Shown here in pieces: positions 26,078 through 37,366 of a DNA stretch of 64,000 nt; positions within the stretch are counted from its first letter, which is position 1; each line of letters begins with the position of its first letter. Under the pieces are notes generated by a model. It saw only the letters and a program-made list of their open reading frames with translations. It did not search any database and was not told where the DNA came from. The position numbers and the translations under genes were made by a program. The DNA comes from Cercozoa sp. M6MM (Eukaryota; Endomyxa: Ascetosporea), in assembly GCA_040357565.1 (NCBI GenBank), contig JBDODJ010000025.1; one strand, 5' to 3'.

Positions 26078-27185
26078 ACTGAAGGAAGACGACATCGGCG
26101 GCACTTGCGTCACAATGTCGTCCAAAGCCGTTGCCAATCGGAGCTGCATTGACACGTATGGTACACGATGCCTCCTGAGCCAGTTGTTCTCGTCTGAACG
26201 GAAAGATAAAAATCCATGCACAGAGCACAAAGACGTGTAGACAAGAGGACACAAGCAGCAGTACCCGGAAGGAGCAACTGGAAGCAAGCGTTGTCATTCG
26301 GCACAGCTCGGAGTGAGTCATTTTGCGAAGCATTGTGACGAGGGTCGATGTCATGCCGAACGTCAGGACAAATCGACTGCCATCTGTACACATGCGTTAT
26401 TTAAAAACAAAAATCCATACTCGTGGGAGCAAAAACACCGTGGAGAATGTCGATCCATGAGACCAAAGTGAATCGAATATCCAAACAAATCCCTCGTTCG
26501 TGTCATGCCTTTGTTCTGTCCATTCAGATTCCAGTCGCTACTCTGACAAGCCAATGGCGAACACAAGCACACCTTGTTGTCTCCACCGCAGTAGTAATAG
26601 TAGTCTCTACTATCTTCAGGCAGCGGTTGCCGCCTGCACACACCTCAGTGCAAATCAACAGTGCACACACAGTGCACCATCATCAAGGAGTAGAGCCTAC
26701 ATGGACTGTTGAATCACATGTTGCGTGCACAACGTTTCCTGAAATAACAAGTATTAAAAGTACAGAAAGACGCCGGCCAACGCAAACGAAAGCTACATGA
26801 AACGCCGACACTTCTGCCGCATCAACGAGCGTCAAATCGAAGGCTTCCCAACGAAGCGGTCGATCAGCGACACACTTCATTTCGCTGCCTCGGTCGCGAA
26901 CATTGACTTGACAGTAGCTACTCCAACAGAGAGTAACAGATACACAGGGCAGAAACAACACAACAAATCAGAAAGTGTACCGATCAAAAGCAGCAAAGGC
27001 AACGAATCCGTTCGGCAGGACACGGTACTTGAACATGTCGGTTTCATCTCGGTTTCCAATGTCACCGCAGACAGCGACAGTGCCATTCCTGAGGGCGCAC
27101 AAACTCTTGGACCCAACAGACAGACGCATTGAGTTCTCTTGGCCATCCGCGCGGGCGAACTGAAGGTGACTTGCAGGGTCGTCCA
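25800..27185 (-). CDS. protein with fascin-like beta-trefoil stretch, model incomplete
   Basis: Several exons on the minus strand show coding character. The 27185-26980 exon reads SLCALRNGTVAVCGDIG, RDETDMFKYRVLPNGFVAF and AAFDR. Spliced on come CQVNVRDRGSEMKCVADR and RWEAFDLTLVDAA. This alternation of GTVAV, NG-x-VAF and W-E-x-F is typical of fascin/actin-crosslinking-like beta-trefoil repeats. Further down, LRAVPNDNACFQLLLPG and EASCTIRVNAAPIGNG, then a tail ending PCCRLSV at 25800, may belong to the same gene or a second one. The exon before 25970 is preceded by a (CA)n intron on the sense strand. The start codon and several joins are unresolved, and an in-frame stop lies near 26683. Function unknown. 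Confidence 0.4.
25989..26074. repeat. (TG)n microsatellite
   Basis: About 43 perfect TG dinucleotides, read as (CA)n in an intron of the minus-strand trefoil-like gene. Confidence 0.97.
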
Positions 27186-27522
27186 CTGTCCACAAAATAT
27201 GAGAATTATGTCAGCATCAAAGCACTTATCACGACTGTTGTACCCGTGCAGTTGTTTACGATTCGATTTTGTTTCAAACACAGCACATTGAGTTCCAAGT
27301 CGCGCATTATCGCAGCTTTCGTTTGACAAAGCGCGGTGCCGACTTGCTTCGCTTTGTTCTGCTCATGTCTCTTCAGTCAACAACTTCAAGTGTGTTTTTG
27401 TGAAATAGTACCAAGGCATTGGGAAGCAACGTGAGGCGACTGGGAAACGGCACTTGTGCGCCCTCAGGCGCGTAACGCCAGTGTGCAACAGAAGGATCTT
27501 CAATTGCATTGCTGCACTGGCG
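27186..27522. other. region with no supported gene, left of gap
   Basis: It holds the 5' side of the trefoil-like gene and possibly the first exon of the plus-strand gene that ends at 28077. I cannot define either. Confidence 0.3.
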
Positions 27523-27622
27523 NNNNNNNNNNNNNNNNNNNNNNNNNNNNNNNNNNNNNNNNNNNNNNNNNNNNNNNNNNNNNNNNNNNNNNNNNNNNNN
27601 NNNNNNNNNNNNNNNNNNNNNN
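27523..27622. other. assembly gap (100 N)
   Basis: Gap directly abutting a (TG)n tract. Confidence 0.99.
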
Positions 27623-27809
<187 letters not shown>

Positions 27810-27810
27810 G

Positions 27811-28077
27811 AGATGGAGGCGGCTTCCCACCGGCGTACGGAGGAGGTATGATTCACGCTCACCGGTATTTGGTGAACACTGTAAGCTTCCAAACTGTGTC
27901 ACGACAGGGGGTGGAGGATCTGGTGCGTTGGGTTCGGCGTTGATGTCCACGGACCCTGCCGTTGCCAGTCCTTTTGGTCTAAACGCTAATGGTAAGTTCT
28001 CGCCTAAGTATCGCTCTGTTCTAAGCAATACTGTGACAGGGCTAGTGAATGTCGAGCGCATCGCTGCAACGTGCTGA
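27811..28077 (+). CDS. 3' exons of a Gly-rich protein, 5' end lost in gap
   Basis: After the (TG)n tract and a CAG acceptor, three exons read in one frame: GDGGGFPPAYGG, then GGGSGALGSALMSTDPA, then GLVNVERIAATC and a stop. The joins are phase-consistent GT-AG introns. The upstream part lies in or beyond the gap. Too little remains to name it. Confidence 0.4.
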   Translation, partial: RWRRLPTGVRRRYDSRSPVFGEHCKLPNCVTTGGGGSGALGSALMSTDPAVASPFGLNANGKFSPKYRSVLSNTVTGLVNVERIAATC

Positions 28078-28429
28078 GACCGTCAGAACCGAACTAGCAG
28101 ACTATGTTTGAGTGGTTCGGTCTATTATGAAACCAACTATGTCGTTCCTCTGCCTTACGTTAAATATGCTGGATAATCGAATACGTACGCACGCGCGCGG
28201 GTGTGACAATACGGATATTATCGACTGACAGGCTGAATTTTCGTACAAACTCTCCTAGTATTGTGTGCAAACTGAAAGTGAGTGGCATTGCTGTTGTTGC
28301 TGGCACGCCGCCTGGTACTTGAAACGCGCCACTTGTTCCTGAAAATGCTCAACTAAGGTGCCGGTGGTACGGGGAACACAGCGCTCTTTGCCGGCTTGGG
28401 GGTAGCTAATTTAGTATCGGAGTACAAAC
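28078..28429. other. convergent intergenic region
   Basis: About 350 bases between a plus-strand and a minus-strand stop. Nothing seen in it. Confidence 0.5.
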
Positions 28430-30399
28430 TTAGTAGGACAGCGCGACTTGGGCGACGATAGTACTAGCGAGAAGCAGGGAGCTCCAGCTGCTGGTGGCGC
28501 CGTTGGGACTGTTCTGGTCGCTGCCGCTGTCTCCCGTGCTGCCAGACTGGTCCGAGGGAGCAGAACTTGCACCCCCCGTTGTACCAGCACCGCTCGTCGT
28601 ACCAGCACCACCCGTCGTACTTGCACCGCTCGTCGTCCCTGCACCTCCCGTTGTACCTGCACTTCCAGTTTTACCCGTGTGTGTAGGAGCGCCTGCACCT
28701 CCTGTGGCACCTGTGCCCCCAACAGAAGCAGGACCCTTCGGCGCAGTCGCAGTGTTCCCAGGAGCAGCAGGCACGTTGAGTGCACCTGTGCTCTGTGCTG
28801 CAGCTGCAGCCTTTGTGCCAGCCTTCTCAGGCTTGACTGCAGTGGGCTTGGCTTCTCTCGTCGCAGTGTTGTCCAAGCTTTCGGCAGAGGGAAGCGACGG
28901 AGCTGTGTGTGGAGTCGGAACCGGAATGGGTTGGAGAGGAGGAGGCTTGGGTGTGCCTGCATCCAATTCAGTTATTTTTCTGAACTTTCCAAGACGAGTA
29001 AATTTAGCAGCAGGCCAGTGTCAAAGCAGGTACTGTACCTAACTTGCGAGACTTGAAACTCGGAGACCCCGTCGACACTGGCGTCTCTGGTTTCGACTCT
29101 GCAGAACCAAGTTCATCATTTGTTTTGTTCAAACAAACTGACGCGAAAGTGGTACCACTGGCGGTTGCTTTTGTTCTCACTTCAGGCGGAGATCTAGAGA
29201 CTACGTCAGACTTGCGAGACTTAGGGGCGGGAGACCCCGTCGACGCAGTCTTCTCTGGTTTCGACTCTGTCGACAACAACAGTTTTCAACCTAACTGACT
29301 CATCGCATCCTATGAAAACTGCCGTGAACGCACCAGTTGCTTTTCGAGTTGTCGCAACATAAGGCAGAGGAGCGACTTCACTCGGACGAGTCGGAATGAT
29401 ACGCACCGGGTTCGTTGACGCAGTCTCCTGTTGCGGAGTGCGCGTCGAAAGGGCGTCTCGGCGTGCGATGGATTCGACTGCTGCTTGAGTCGCCGCTTGC
29501 TGAAGTTCCAGTTTCTGGCAAACCAAGCTCTCGGTTCACAGCAAGAACTTGCAATAGTGCGACATGATACCAGCTTCTTGTTCTGGGCTTGCAAGTCTTG
29601 GATTCTAGCGACCTAAATTTTACTGCATGAAAGTGCACTTTCTTTTAATTGATTTACTTCTAGCTTACCAAACTGTGGTTTCCTCGCTGCAATTTGGCTG
29701 CGTGACGGGAAGTGTTGTAGAGCACCGTGCATCCAAATTAAAAAACCATGTACCAACTTCCGCTCGCAAATTGTCAGCTTCTCGGCCAAGTTGTTTGCGC
29801 AAGCGTTCGCATTCGCTGTGTTCAGCGGCAAGTGCGTTCTCAGTTTCGATGAGTTTCTGCTGGAGAGCCTCCTTCTCTTTTCTTAACTTAGGCACCCCTG
29901 TCAGAGAACAAACTAAACTCACTTCACAGCAATATAAATGTAAATATTCCAAGTGGAGCACCTCGTTTCCAGGACTGCAAGTTCAGCTGTAGCTCCTCGT
30001 TTTGTTCCCGCAAGCCATGGCACTCAGTGGTGAGCGCCGACACGAAGGCCTCTTTCTCCGACAAGGCTTGTTCTTTCGCCGACAAGGCAGTTTGGCGCTG
30101 ATCCAGTTCGGCTTGATGCTGATTCAGGATCAAAATGAGTTCCGCGGTACTGTAAAACTTACCGCCCTTGCTACCTATATCAAAAATCTAGTACCTTTCG
30201 CCCCATCGCCTGGCGGTGTTTTTTTGCATCTTTTTCTGCACACACAAGATACAAGAAGTCATTGTGTGCAGAGAAAGATTAGGTAAAAAGATATCTTACT
30301 GACTCTTTTCAGATCGGCAGCAGTAGTGGCTTGGCAAGGCGTCGCGGCGAAGCTTTGCAGCAGAGCGAGACACGACAACAAAATAAAAAACAACTTCAT
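28430..30399 (-). CDS. secreted coiled-coil, mucin-like protein with probable GPI signal
   Basis: ATG 30399 starts MKLFFILLSCLALLQSFA, a signal peptide. A coiled coil follows: LNQHQAELDQRQTALSAKE, EALQQKLIETENALAAEHS, VARIQDLQAQNKKL, CQKLELQQAATQAAVES. After a Ser/Pro/Thr-rich middle comes a repeated segment, ESKPE-x-STGSP-x-KSRK, present at least twice (29044-29280). The last exon is Gly/Thr/Ala-rich, with GTTGGAG and GTTSGAS units. It ends in a small-residue hinge and the hydrophobic tail WSSLLLASTIVAQVALSY, which fits a GPI-attachment signal. Several joins in the middle are by frame only. A surface or wall-attached rod protein is the inference. It lies in tandem with a second secreted gene. 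Confidence 0.6.
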
Positions 30400-30697
30400 G
30401 GTTCTTCTTTTGCTCGACTGAGTCTACTTTTCTTGATTCGCTCCCCGTCTGTGAGTGACAGTTCTGTTCCAAGCACTGCGTACTTTTCTCGCTCGACTCT
30501 TGTTCAAGGCGCGTGGCCTCTTTCCGACACCGAAAGCCGAAGATTCACGGCGAGCACAACGTCCACACCTCAAGTCGGCCTCCAGTCCAATACTGAGCAC
30601 TAAGGCCGACGAGTCGGACTTCAAGGTCTTAAATGAAAGCTTATCTAATGGACCGGTGTGAAACTAAAGTTCAAGCTTGGCTGTGGCGTGGATCACG

Positions 30698-31657
30698 TCA
30701 CGATAATGCGTGACTGAGAAGCGACTGTTGGAGGTTCGATTGCTGCAGCTGTTGTGCCAGCCAACTCCTGAACTTTGGTCCGAGTGTAAGTACAGTACCT
30801 TTGCCAGTGGTTATGCCACCACGACCATGAAGTCCCTCGGCGGCAATTGGACTTTCCTCGACCTCACCTATTAACTTTCTTGCTGTTTTCTTGAAAACTG
30901 AAAAAGAAGCTACTGACGGAGATACCAGTACCTGGAGTCTCAGCGGTCGAAGGGACTTTTTCAAGTGATATCCGTTGTTCTCTTGCTCGTTTAAACCGAT
31001 TGATTGCCTTAACTTTTGTGAAAGCTCGCTGCCAGAGCTTTTTCGCTTTGCCTGCTGGGGCTGTCCAAGCCCAGACGTGCCAGCTTCACGATCACTCAGG
31101 AAGTAAAGACTGCAACTTTACTGTACCTCCAACCTCTTCGACTGTTCCGCCCGCTTGAGGCTGCTCTGTTCTGAAAGATTCGGCTGTTTCGACTGCAACA
31201 TGAGGTCCCTCTGTTTCGATTATGCCTTCAGTGGCTTCGGTTGCAGCTTGAGGTGTTTTGGTTTCAACTACTTCACCTGCTGCAACTTCAAGTTCCTCGG
31301 GCTTGGTCTCTACAAAATCACAGAAGATCCGTAAATTTTACACCAAGTCGAGGTCACTTCGAATCAACAACCTCCGGGTCGTTTCCTGATTTCACGCCGC
31401 AGTTTCTCCCATCCCTCGGTTGCGATGCCCGCCTTTGGTGGCACGAACGGTACGGCCGCCTCTCTTGTAGCTTCTCCGATTGTGATACGTGGTTGCGGGA
31501 ATTCAACTAAGTACTCGGTTCAAAGGGAGCTATACTCAGCGACGTCGCCTGCAGGGCAAAACGAGAAATGGATTTAGATTGGTTTACGTGCGCGAACGTG
31601 ATCGACGGCGATTCCTATCGCCAACACCACAAACACCTTCAGTAAATTTAAACACAT
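30698..31657 (-). CDS. secreted acidic Glu/Thr-rich protein
   Basis: ATG 31657 begins MCLNLLKVFVVLAIGIA, a signal peptide. Downstream exons read VEFPQPRITIGEATREAAV, then an acidic Thr/Glu/Val-rich stretch with loosely repeated VETK and IETEGP units. A basic helix (KLRQSIGLNEQE, YHLKKSLRPLRLQ) follows, then FKKTARKLIGEVEES and a Gln-rich end (WLAQQLQQSNLQQSLLSHA). Two joins, after the signal-peptide exon and near 31110, do not close in frame in my model. Either an exon is missed or the sequence has an error. No family recognised. Confidence 0.45.
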
Positions 31658-32221
31658 GCTGGGGGGTTTGAGTGTTCAATCGAGATCGCATTGAACACAA
31701 ATAGGACTCTTCCTGGCACTGAATTTAGCGACTGCTAAAAGTCCGAGGGCACTGCGACGCAACACGTGTGGCAACACGTGTGGTGTCTACTCCAGTTCGA
31801 CTATACTGACGGAAGGGACTCGGAACCGAGTGACAGGTTGATTCGATCCAAGCGGAAGGCAACTTGCAGTTTTCAGTTCCAAAGTGCCAGTGAAACAGAT
31901 CCAGTTTGATCGATCTAATACTGTACGATGCTGTTCAGTGCTGAAGATCGACAAAAAAAAAAAAAACGCGAACGAGGACGGAACTTGCCGGGCTTTTTTT
32001 CAGGTCGGTTTGCTCAGTTTTCCTCATTTATGACGTCATTGCGGACTAAACACCACATTTAATGTTGTCAGTTCTCTTCCTATTCTCTCTGGCGGTCCAG
32101 TACTTCTCTACTGCATGCCAACACGAACAATTGCATTCAGTCGAGCGTTTCGCCAAAATGGAAAAAAGAGAAGAGCATGCCTTTTGCTGGACGAGTTTGC
32201 TCGGCGGAAAACACCTGAGCA
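31658..32221. promoter_or_regulatory. divergent intergenic region
   Basis: 560 bases between the starts of a secreted-protein gene (-) and the CCDC40 gene (+). A run of A at 31954-31967 and a CGTCA-type site at 32032-32037 are visible; I assign no function to either. Confidence 0.4.
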
Positions 32222-35200
32222 ATGGAGCGCCGAACGCCAGCGACGGATGTGAATGGAACGAGCGCTTCTGCAGCCCATGGCGAAACATCGAAGCGAGTGG
32301 GCGAAACCGGTCTTGACGAGTTGAGAGGTCTTTCTTTGGAGCGCGAAAGTCCATCGCCGTCCAAAAGTCGTCCGAGCAGTTCCGAGAATGAGCCAATGCC
32401 GCTCGATTTGAACCCACTTGAACTGCGCCCTTCTTCGAGCCAACATCCCAACCTTACTCCAGTTGCTGAAATGAGTGTCGAGGAGGACATGGACGAGGCA
32501 GTGTTCGCAGAGGATGTAGATGTCGACAAATTTGCTAGTCTCGACGACACTGATGAAGAACCCGAAGAAACCACCGCAATGCGTCTTGAGCAACTTCCTC
32601 AGTCTCACGTACTTACTCTGTCCCACCAATCGATTGATATCTTGTCATTTCTTTCATATATTGAGCTGTTTAATCAGCCGCTGCTTCAACGCGTTCAAAC
32701 TGCGCTCGAACGACAACTTCAAAGAGAGCTGGCCGAACTCGACGAAGCACTGTTTCACGAACGCGAAGCGATCAAAAAATTGCACGCAGAACGCGAAGAA
32801 ATTGGCGTGGACTTGTACGCACAACAGCAGCAGTTGGCCAAGGCGCAGTTGAAGCTTCAAAAACAATTCGAAGATATCGAGGATGAGTTACACCTCAAGA
32901 CTGAAGCTGAAGTCCGGCTGGAGCGTGTGCGTGAAACACAAGATGAAGCACGTAAGAAACTGGAGAAGCTGCAGCAACGTCTCGTGCACAAACGAGAAGA
33001 GCATACATCCCTTGCAACCACCGTTCGTGCACTCGATGAGCAGTATCGCTCGATCCAGGCAAACATCGTCGGCAAGCAACAACAAACTCTGGCAGCCGAA
33101 GATGAGCTTCTCGATGAGGAAAAACGCAAGGTGCGACAAGACGCGCTTCTTCTGTCGTTGCAACAAAAGCAACTTTTGGTGAACGAAAAGCGTGAGATCA
33201 TCGCCCAGCAAACGCATGAGCAGCAACGCCAACTTGAGCTTGCCAAAGCTGCTGTGAAAGATACACAACAGGAGGTTCAAGAACAGGAAAGACAGCTAGC
33301 AGAGTTTAGTGCGCGTTGGTTCGCTGCCCTTAAGCAGATATCGAAGCGCGACGCAGCTTTGGTTGCCACGAAGGAAGAGTACAAAAAAACCCAAGACCAA
33401 GCCGCCGAGTTGCACGCAGAGGGCTTGGCACTCAAGAAAGAAGTGGCGAGTTCTCAGAACGCACGTGAGAAGCAACACAGCAGCAACACCGAGCTGAAAA
33501 GCCGCCTTGAAGAATTGGATGCTAACTTGGCGACGATGCGCACCGAGGCAGAGAGGATGCAAGAACAACGCACCGCTGTCGTCAAAGACAAAGAACGCGC
33601 AATGAAAAGGCTCACCAAGCTGAAGAACCAATGGCAAACTCACCAAAGCCGCCAGATTGCAATTGAGAAGAAGCGCGATTCTGCACGTGAGCGACTGCGG
33701 GTCGCGGAAAGAAAGATCTCAGAAATATTGAGCACCAATGTGACGTTGGAACAAGATGCCGCTGGCAGCGTTCACGAGATCAGTCGTTTGCAGGAGACAA
33801 TCAGAAACATCAATCATGAGATTAATGTGCTGGAACACAGCGTCGCTGAGTCCAAGTTGGCCGGTTTGGAGATTGAATCTCAAGTCATGAAAGCACGGAA
33901 GAAACGCGAGGAAGCAAGTAACCGCGCCGCTGCCCAGGAAGAGCTCGTGGACGAACTCGAGGCCGCATGGGACAAAATCAACGAAGAAATCACGAAAAAG
34001 CAACTACTTGTCGACAAGCTCAACCGCAAGTTGGATCAGCTCACGCAGCACCAAGCAGCGACTGAAGAGAGTGCGGCCGCTATGCTGGGTCCACTCGAAG
34101 CCACCATTGCGAACTTGCAACGTGAAATCACGCAACAGAACCAAGAGCTAATGGCATCGCAACTACGTTGGACAGCTTTGCAGAACTCGTTGATTTCTGA
34201 AACCAAGCAACACGACGAGTTGGTTGCAGAACTCGACTCGATCGAACTGCAAAAGGTGGTTTTGCGGCAAAAGCTCGTTCGTATCGAAGGTGTCATGGAA
34301 GAGAGAAAAAAGGCACTCAAAGCACAGCGACTCCAAGAACAAAACCTTCGAAACGACATGTCGAAGCTTCACAACGCTATCGACAAGTTCCAAAAGCTCT
34401 CCGACAAGTTAGAAGCAGACAAGACAGCGAGCGAAGCGACATTCCAGGCAAGTATTCAGGCCGTGGACGAAGAAGCGTTAGAAACCAACACTCGCACACT
34501 CAAACTGCGCGAGGAGCGCGAAGATATCTTCGAGCAGTTAATCGAACTGGAGCGTCAGATTCTCCAGTGGCAACGCAAGATCGATCTCGAGAAAGAGACA
34601 CAGAAGATGATGGACCCAGAGTTCGGTCAAGTCGAAGTGCGTCAAATGAAGCAAGAAATCCGTCGTATGGAACTTCGTTTGCGACAGCTCAACCGACGCC
34701 AGCAGCAAATGGTGGCAGACATGGAGCGCACGGTGGAGAAACGCGAGTTGATCGCGCTGAAGCATGGCGCAGGTCTTGCCACGGACGGCAGTGGAATCCT
34801 CGGTACCGCATCTGCAGCGGCGCATGAGAGCATGACTCGAGGTGAAGACAACGGCGACGACGTCGGCGGTCCGGTCACGGAATCGCATGTCCTGGCTCGC
34901 ACCAGAAAACTCATGGAGTGCACCGATGAGCTTCGCGCTCGCCTCCGCAAAGCACTCGCTAAGCTACGAGAGCGTCGGGACGAAGAAGGCTCTCTCAAGA
35001 TCATCCTGAGTGAAGAAGAGGCACAACGTCATCGGGCCTCGCTGCAACTGCGCGAGATGCGCCATTCTTTCGTTCAAGCCACAACCAACGCCGACATCGT
35101 AACTTTTGCCTTTGTGTCTGTACTCTGACGAATGGTGTTTATTGGTCATCGATCGCAACGCTGCACAGGTCAGGTTACAGTGCTCGCTTATTCTTCAAGC

Positions 35201-35462
35201 GTGTCAACGCGTACGTCGTCGTGCCGAAATCGGAGCTGCCGAATCCGACGACAAGTTACGTCTGAGTACAAAACAACTCAACGAACTCGTGCAGCGACAG
35301 CGACAGTCAATGTCTGAGCTAGCCGAAACCATAGCACAGGCACTGAAACAATGCCACACGCTTCGCTGTGCTGAAGAAATTGATGACGACCGTGCTGCCG
35401 AACTCGAACGCTTGATCGCTGCGCTGGAGGCATTCAAGACGATGCTACTACTTGAGGAGTAA
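32222..35462 (+). CDS. CCDC40: CCDC40 homologue, axonemal 96-nm ruler coiled coil
   Basis: Protein of about 1,040-1,056 residues. It has an acidic, Ser/Pro-rich N-terminus, then continuous coiled coil. In motile cilia CCDC40 (FAP172) pairs with CCDC39 to set the 96-nm repeat for radial spokes and inner dynein arms. The diagnostic part is the late block MDPEFGQVEVRQMKQEIRRM, ELRLRQLNRRQQQMVADMER and VEKRELIALKHG, as in CCDC40 proteins. The helical tail LERLIAALEAFKTML ends at 35462. One certain intron is at 35099-35168. A second of 57 nt at 32611-32667 is likely, because the retained reading would insert a hydrophobic, poorly coiled segment. Exons are long compared with neighbours. The gene implies a motile flagellum. 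Confidence 0.85.
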
Positions 35463-35562
35463 CTGGCGATCTGGCCGCTATTATAAAAATGCGACAGCAT
35501 TTAACATGCGTGATACATGTTGAGTGGAGTAAACAACAACATATTCTGGCAGCAAAGAGTAA

Positions 35563-36024
35563 TTACTGAACAGAGTCGTTTATACTGGACGGATTGCTCA
35601 CATGTCTTCGAGGTGTACGGCCGTCAGCATTTCGCACGTCGACGAGCAGCGAGTGAGTTGTCTCGCAGAGGCGCGCGATCTCGGCATCAACGTATTTGTG
35701 CGCAGGCAAATCCCCTGGCTGCTGTTTGAGTCGATGACTTCGGGCGCATCGCAGCGTGCTCGAATCCAACAGGTGTCGTGGCAACCGAGGTATAGATGGC
35801 GCGTGAAAGTCCCTCTTTACATTGCGTCGAATAGCCGATCTAGGTCTCCTGCGAAGAAAGCTGCCTTCGTCGGTGTTGATTGGTTGCACTCGAAACTCGT
35901 CGCGATCAGCGAATGGCTGTCGTCGCGACTGCAACGAACACACTCCATGATTGGTGTGTGGTCGTGTCAGGCGTGGCTTTGAGGCAGCGGACTTTCCGTG
36001 CAAAATTGAAGTTGCGTCTTGCAT
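35563..36024 (-). CDS. small basic protein, unrecognised
   Basis: An open frame of up to 153 codons starts MQDATSILHGKSAASKPR, includes FLRRRPRSAIRRNVKRDFH and KYVDAEIARLCETTHSLL, and ends SINDSVQ. A 48-nt GT-AG segment near its start (35891-35938) could be a frame-keeping intron. The opposite strand also has a 126-codon ORF, but its composition (many Ser, Trp and Cys) is less protein-like. I prefer the minus strand with low certainty. Confidence 0.4.
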   Translation of the reverse strand: MQDATSILHGKSAASKPRLTRPHTNHGVCSLQSRRQPFADRDEFRVQPINTDEGSFLRRRPRSAIRRNVKRDFHAPSIPRLPRHLLDSSTLRCARSHRLKQQPGDLPAHKYVDAEIARLCETTHSLLVDVRNADGRTPRRHVSNPSSINDSVQ

Positions 36025-36074
36025 CTTCCTTCGAGCCTGTCTTCTGCGATTGTATCACTCCACCATGAGAGACG

Positions 36075-37272
36075 TTACGCTTTAAACATTACATTCCCGA
36101 ACCTCAGCATTTGTCGTTTTGTCGCTTTGACGCGTTTCTCTAACTGTACGAGCAAAACAACCAACTCACGTTGATCCATTGGAAAATCATGTGTGAACCT
36201 TCGATAAAATGTACAGTAAATTTAAATTTACCTCTTCGCGGCGTTTCTGCAATAAGCAGAGCTGAATCTGCTTGTCGCGTTGCAGTCGCCTCCTCAGCGA
36301 ATCTGCTTCGTCGCGATGCTGAATGCGACCACAGTTGGTTTTGAGCTTCCACACCGAGCGCGACTATGACAATTGTACCTTTTCTAAAAGTGTGTCGAGT
36401 GCTCGTTGATCGAGTTGTCGAGACTGACGCGACATCCGTCTCCTTTCAGCTTTCTCAATAGCATCCGCCTTTTTATGTATCCTCTGTGCTTCCGCAAACC
36501 GTCTTCCTCTCGCGAGTGCACGCTCCTTGCGCCGCAGCACAATTAACCTCTATATGAAAGTCCTTTTGCAGATACTGCCACCGATCTGTCCCAAAAGGTG
36601 CGTGGTACGGAGGATGGGTGCGGTGCCCTCTGTCGCCGCTTCTTAAGTGATTCTCTCAGTACCAACAACTCTTTCCTGTGCCGTTCTCGCATTGACCGTT
36701 TCTATACCATGTAGTGACACCGTGACAAATACGAAGCTTAAAGAATAACACATATATTTATACCAAGTGTGCCGCTGAAACCTTGAGCTGTTTCAGCACC
36801 TCAGTTTGCTGCTCTTCAATCCTACCCTCTTGTTCGTTGACAAAGTTGTCGAACTCCATTTGTTCCTTCTCCTTAATGTTGGTGCGCATCTCATCGCAAA
36901 GCTGCAGCACAATCGGAAGGAAGCATGCAGGCAAAGTGTAATTTTTACCCTTGCGAGTCGGAACTTGGCGTGATCAGCTTTTCTCCGCTCGTTTTCGGCA
37001 TCTACATATTGATTTCGACGCGCGTACAGTCGCTCACGCGTGCGACATTCGGTAAGCGCGTCTTGGGCTGACGAAATCGCCCTCAGTGCTGCGCTCTCCG
37101 TCCGAGGAAGTTCTCTTGGAGTGTGCAGTTCCTCGCAGGAATGCAGCAAACCATCTGATGCTTCCTCCATATGGGCACAGCTGTTCACTACAGTTAGAGG
37201 GGAGGGACTTGGGTCTCTACTAATCTTCGCTTTTGACGTTTCGGTCGGCATCCATGACTTCAAATCAGTCAT
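36075..37272 (-). CDS. coiled-coil protein, possibly flagellar
   Basis: Start ATG 37272 (MTDLKSWMPTETSKAKISRD). A mixed N-terminus leads to ESAALRAISSAQDALTECR and a charged coil. Later exons read MRTNIKEKEQMEFDNFV, EQEGRIEEQQTEVLKQL, KRSMRERHRKELLVLRESL, AEAQRIHKKADAIEKAE, SLRRRLQRDKQIQLCLLQ and EKRVKATKRQMLRFGNVMF. The KKR-rich repeats and length resemble small axonemal coiled-coil proteins. Position between CCDC40 and another coiled-coil gene supports that, but I cannot name it. One or two of about seven joins (36500-36560) are uncertain. Confidence 0.55.
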
Positions 37273-37366
37273 TTTTCCACCGGCCAGAAACCCTGACGTC
37301 AATTGATGACGGAAGAAGTTGCGAAATGAGCTCTAAAAGCACTGCATCTGCCGAATTGACGCTATA

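Noticed and set aside
31800-31860. possible tRNA B-box (GGTTGATTCGATCC)
   Set aside because: No matching A-box, acceptor stem or anticodon arm could be folded around it.
35602-35982. 126-codon plus-strand ORF as the gene at this locus
   Set aside because: Composition rich in Ser, Trp and Cys is less protein-like than the minus-strand frame, which I kept with low confidence.
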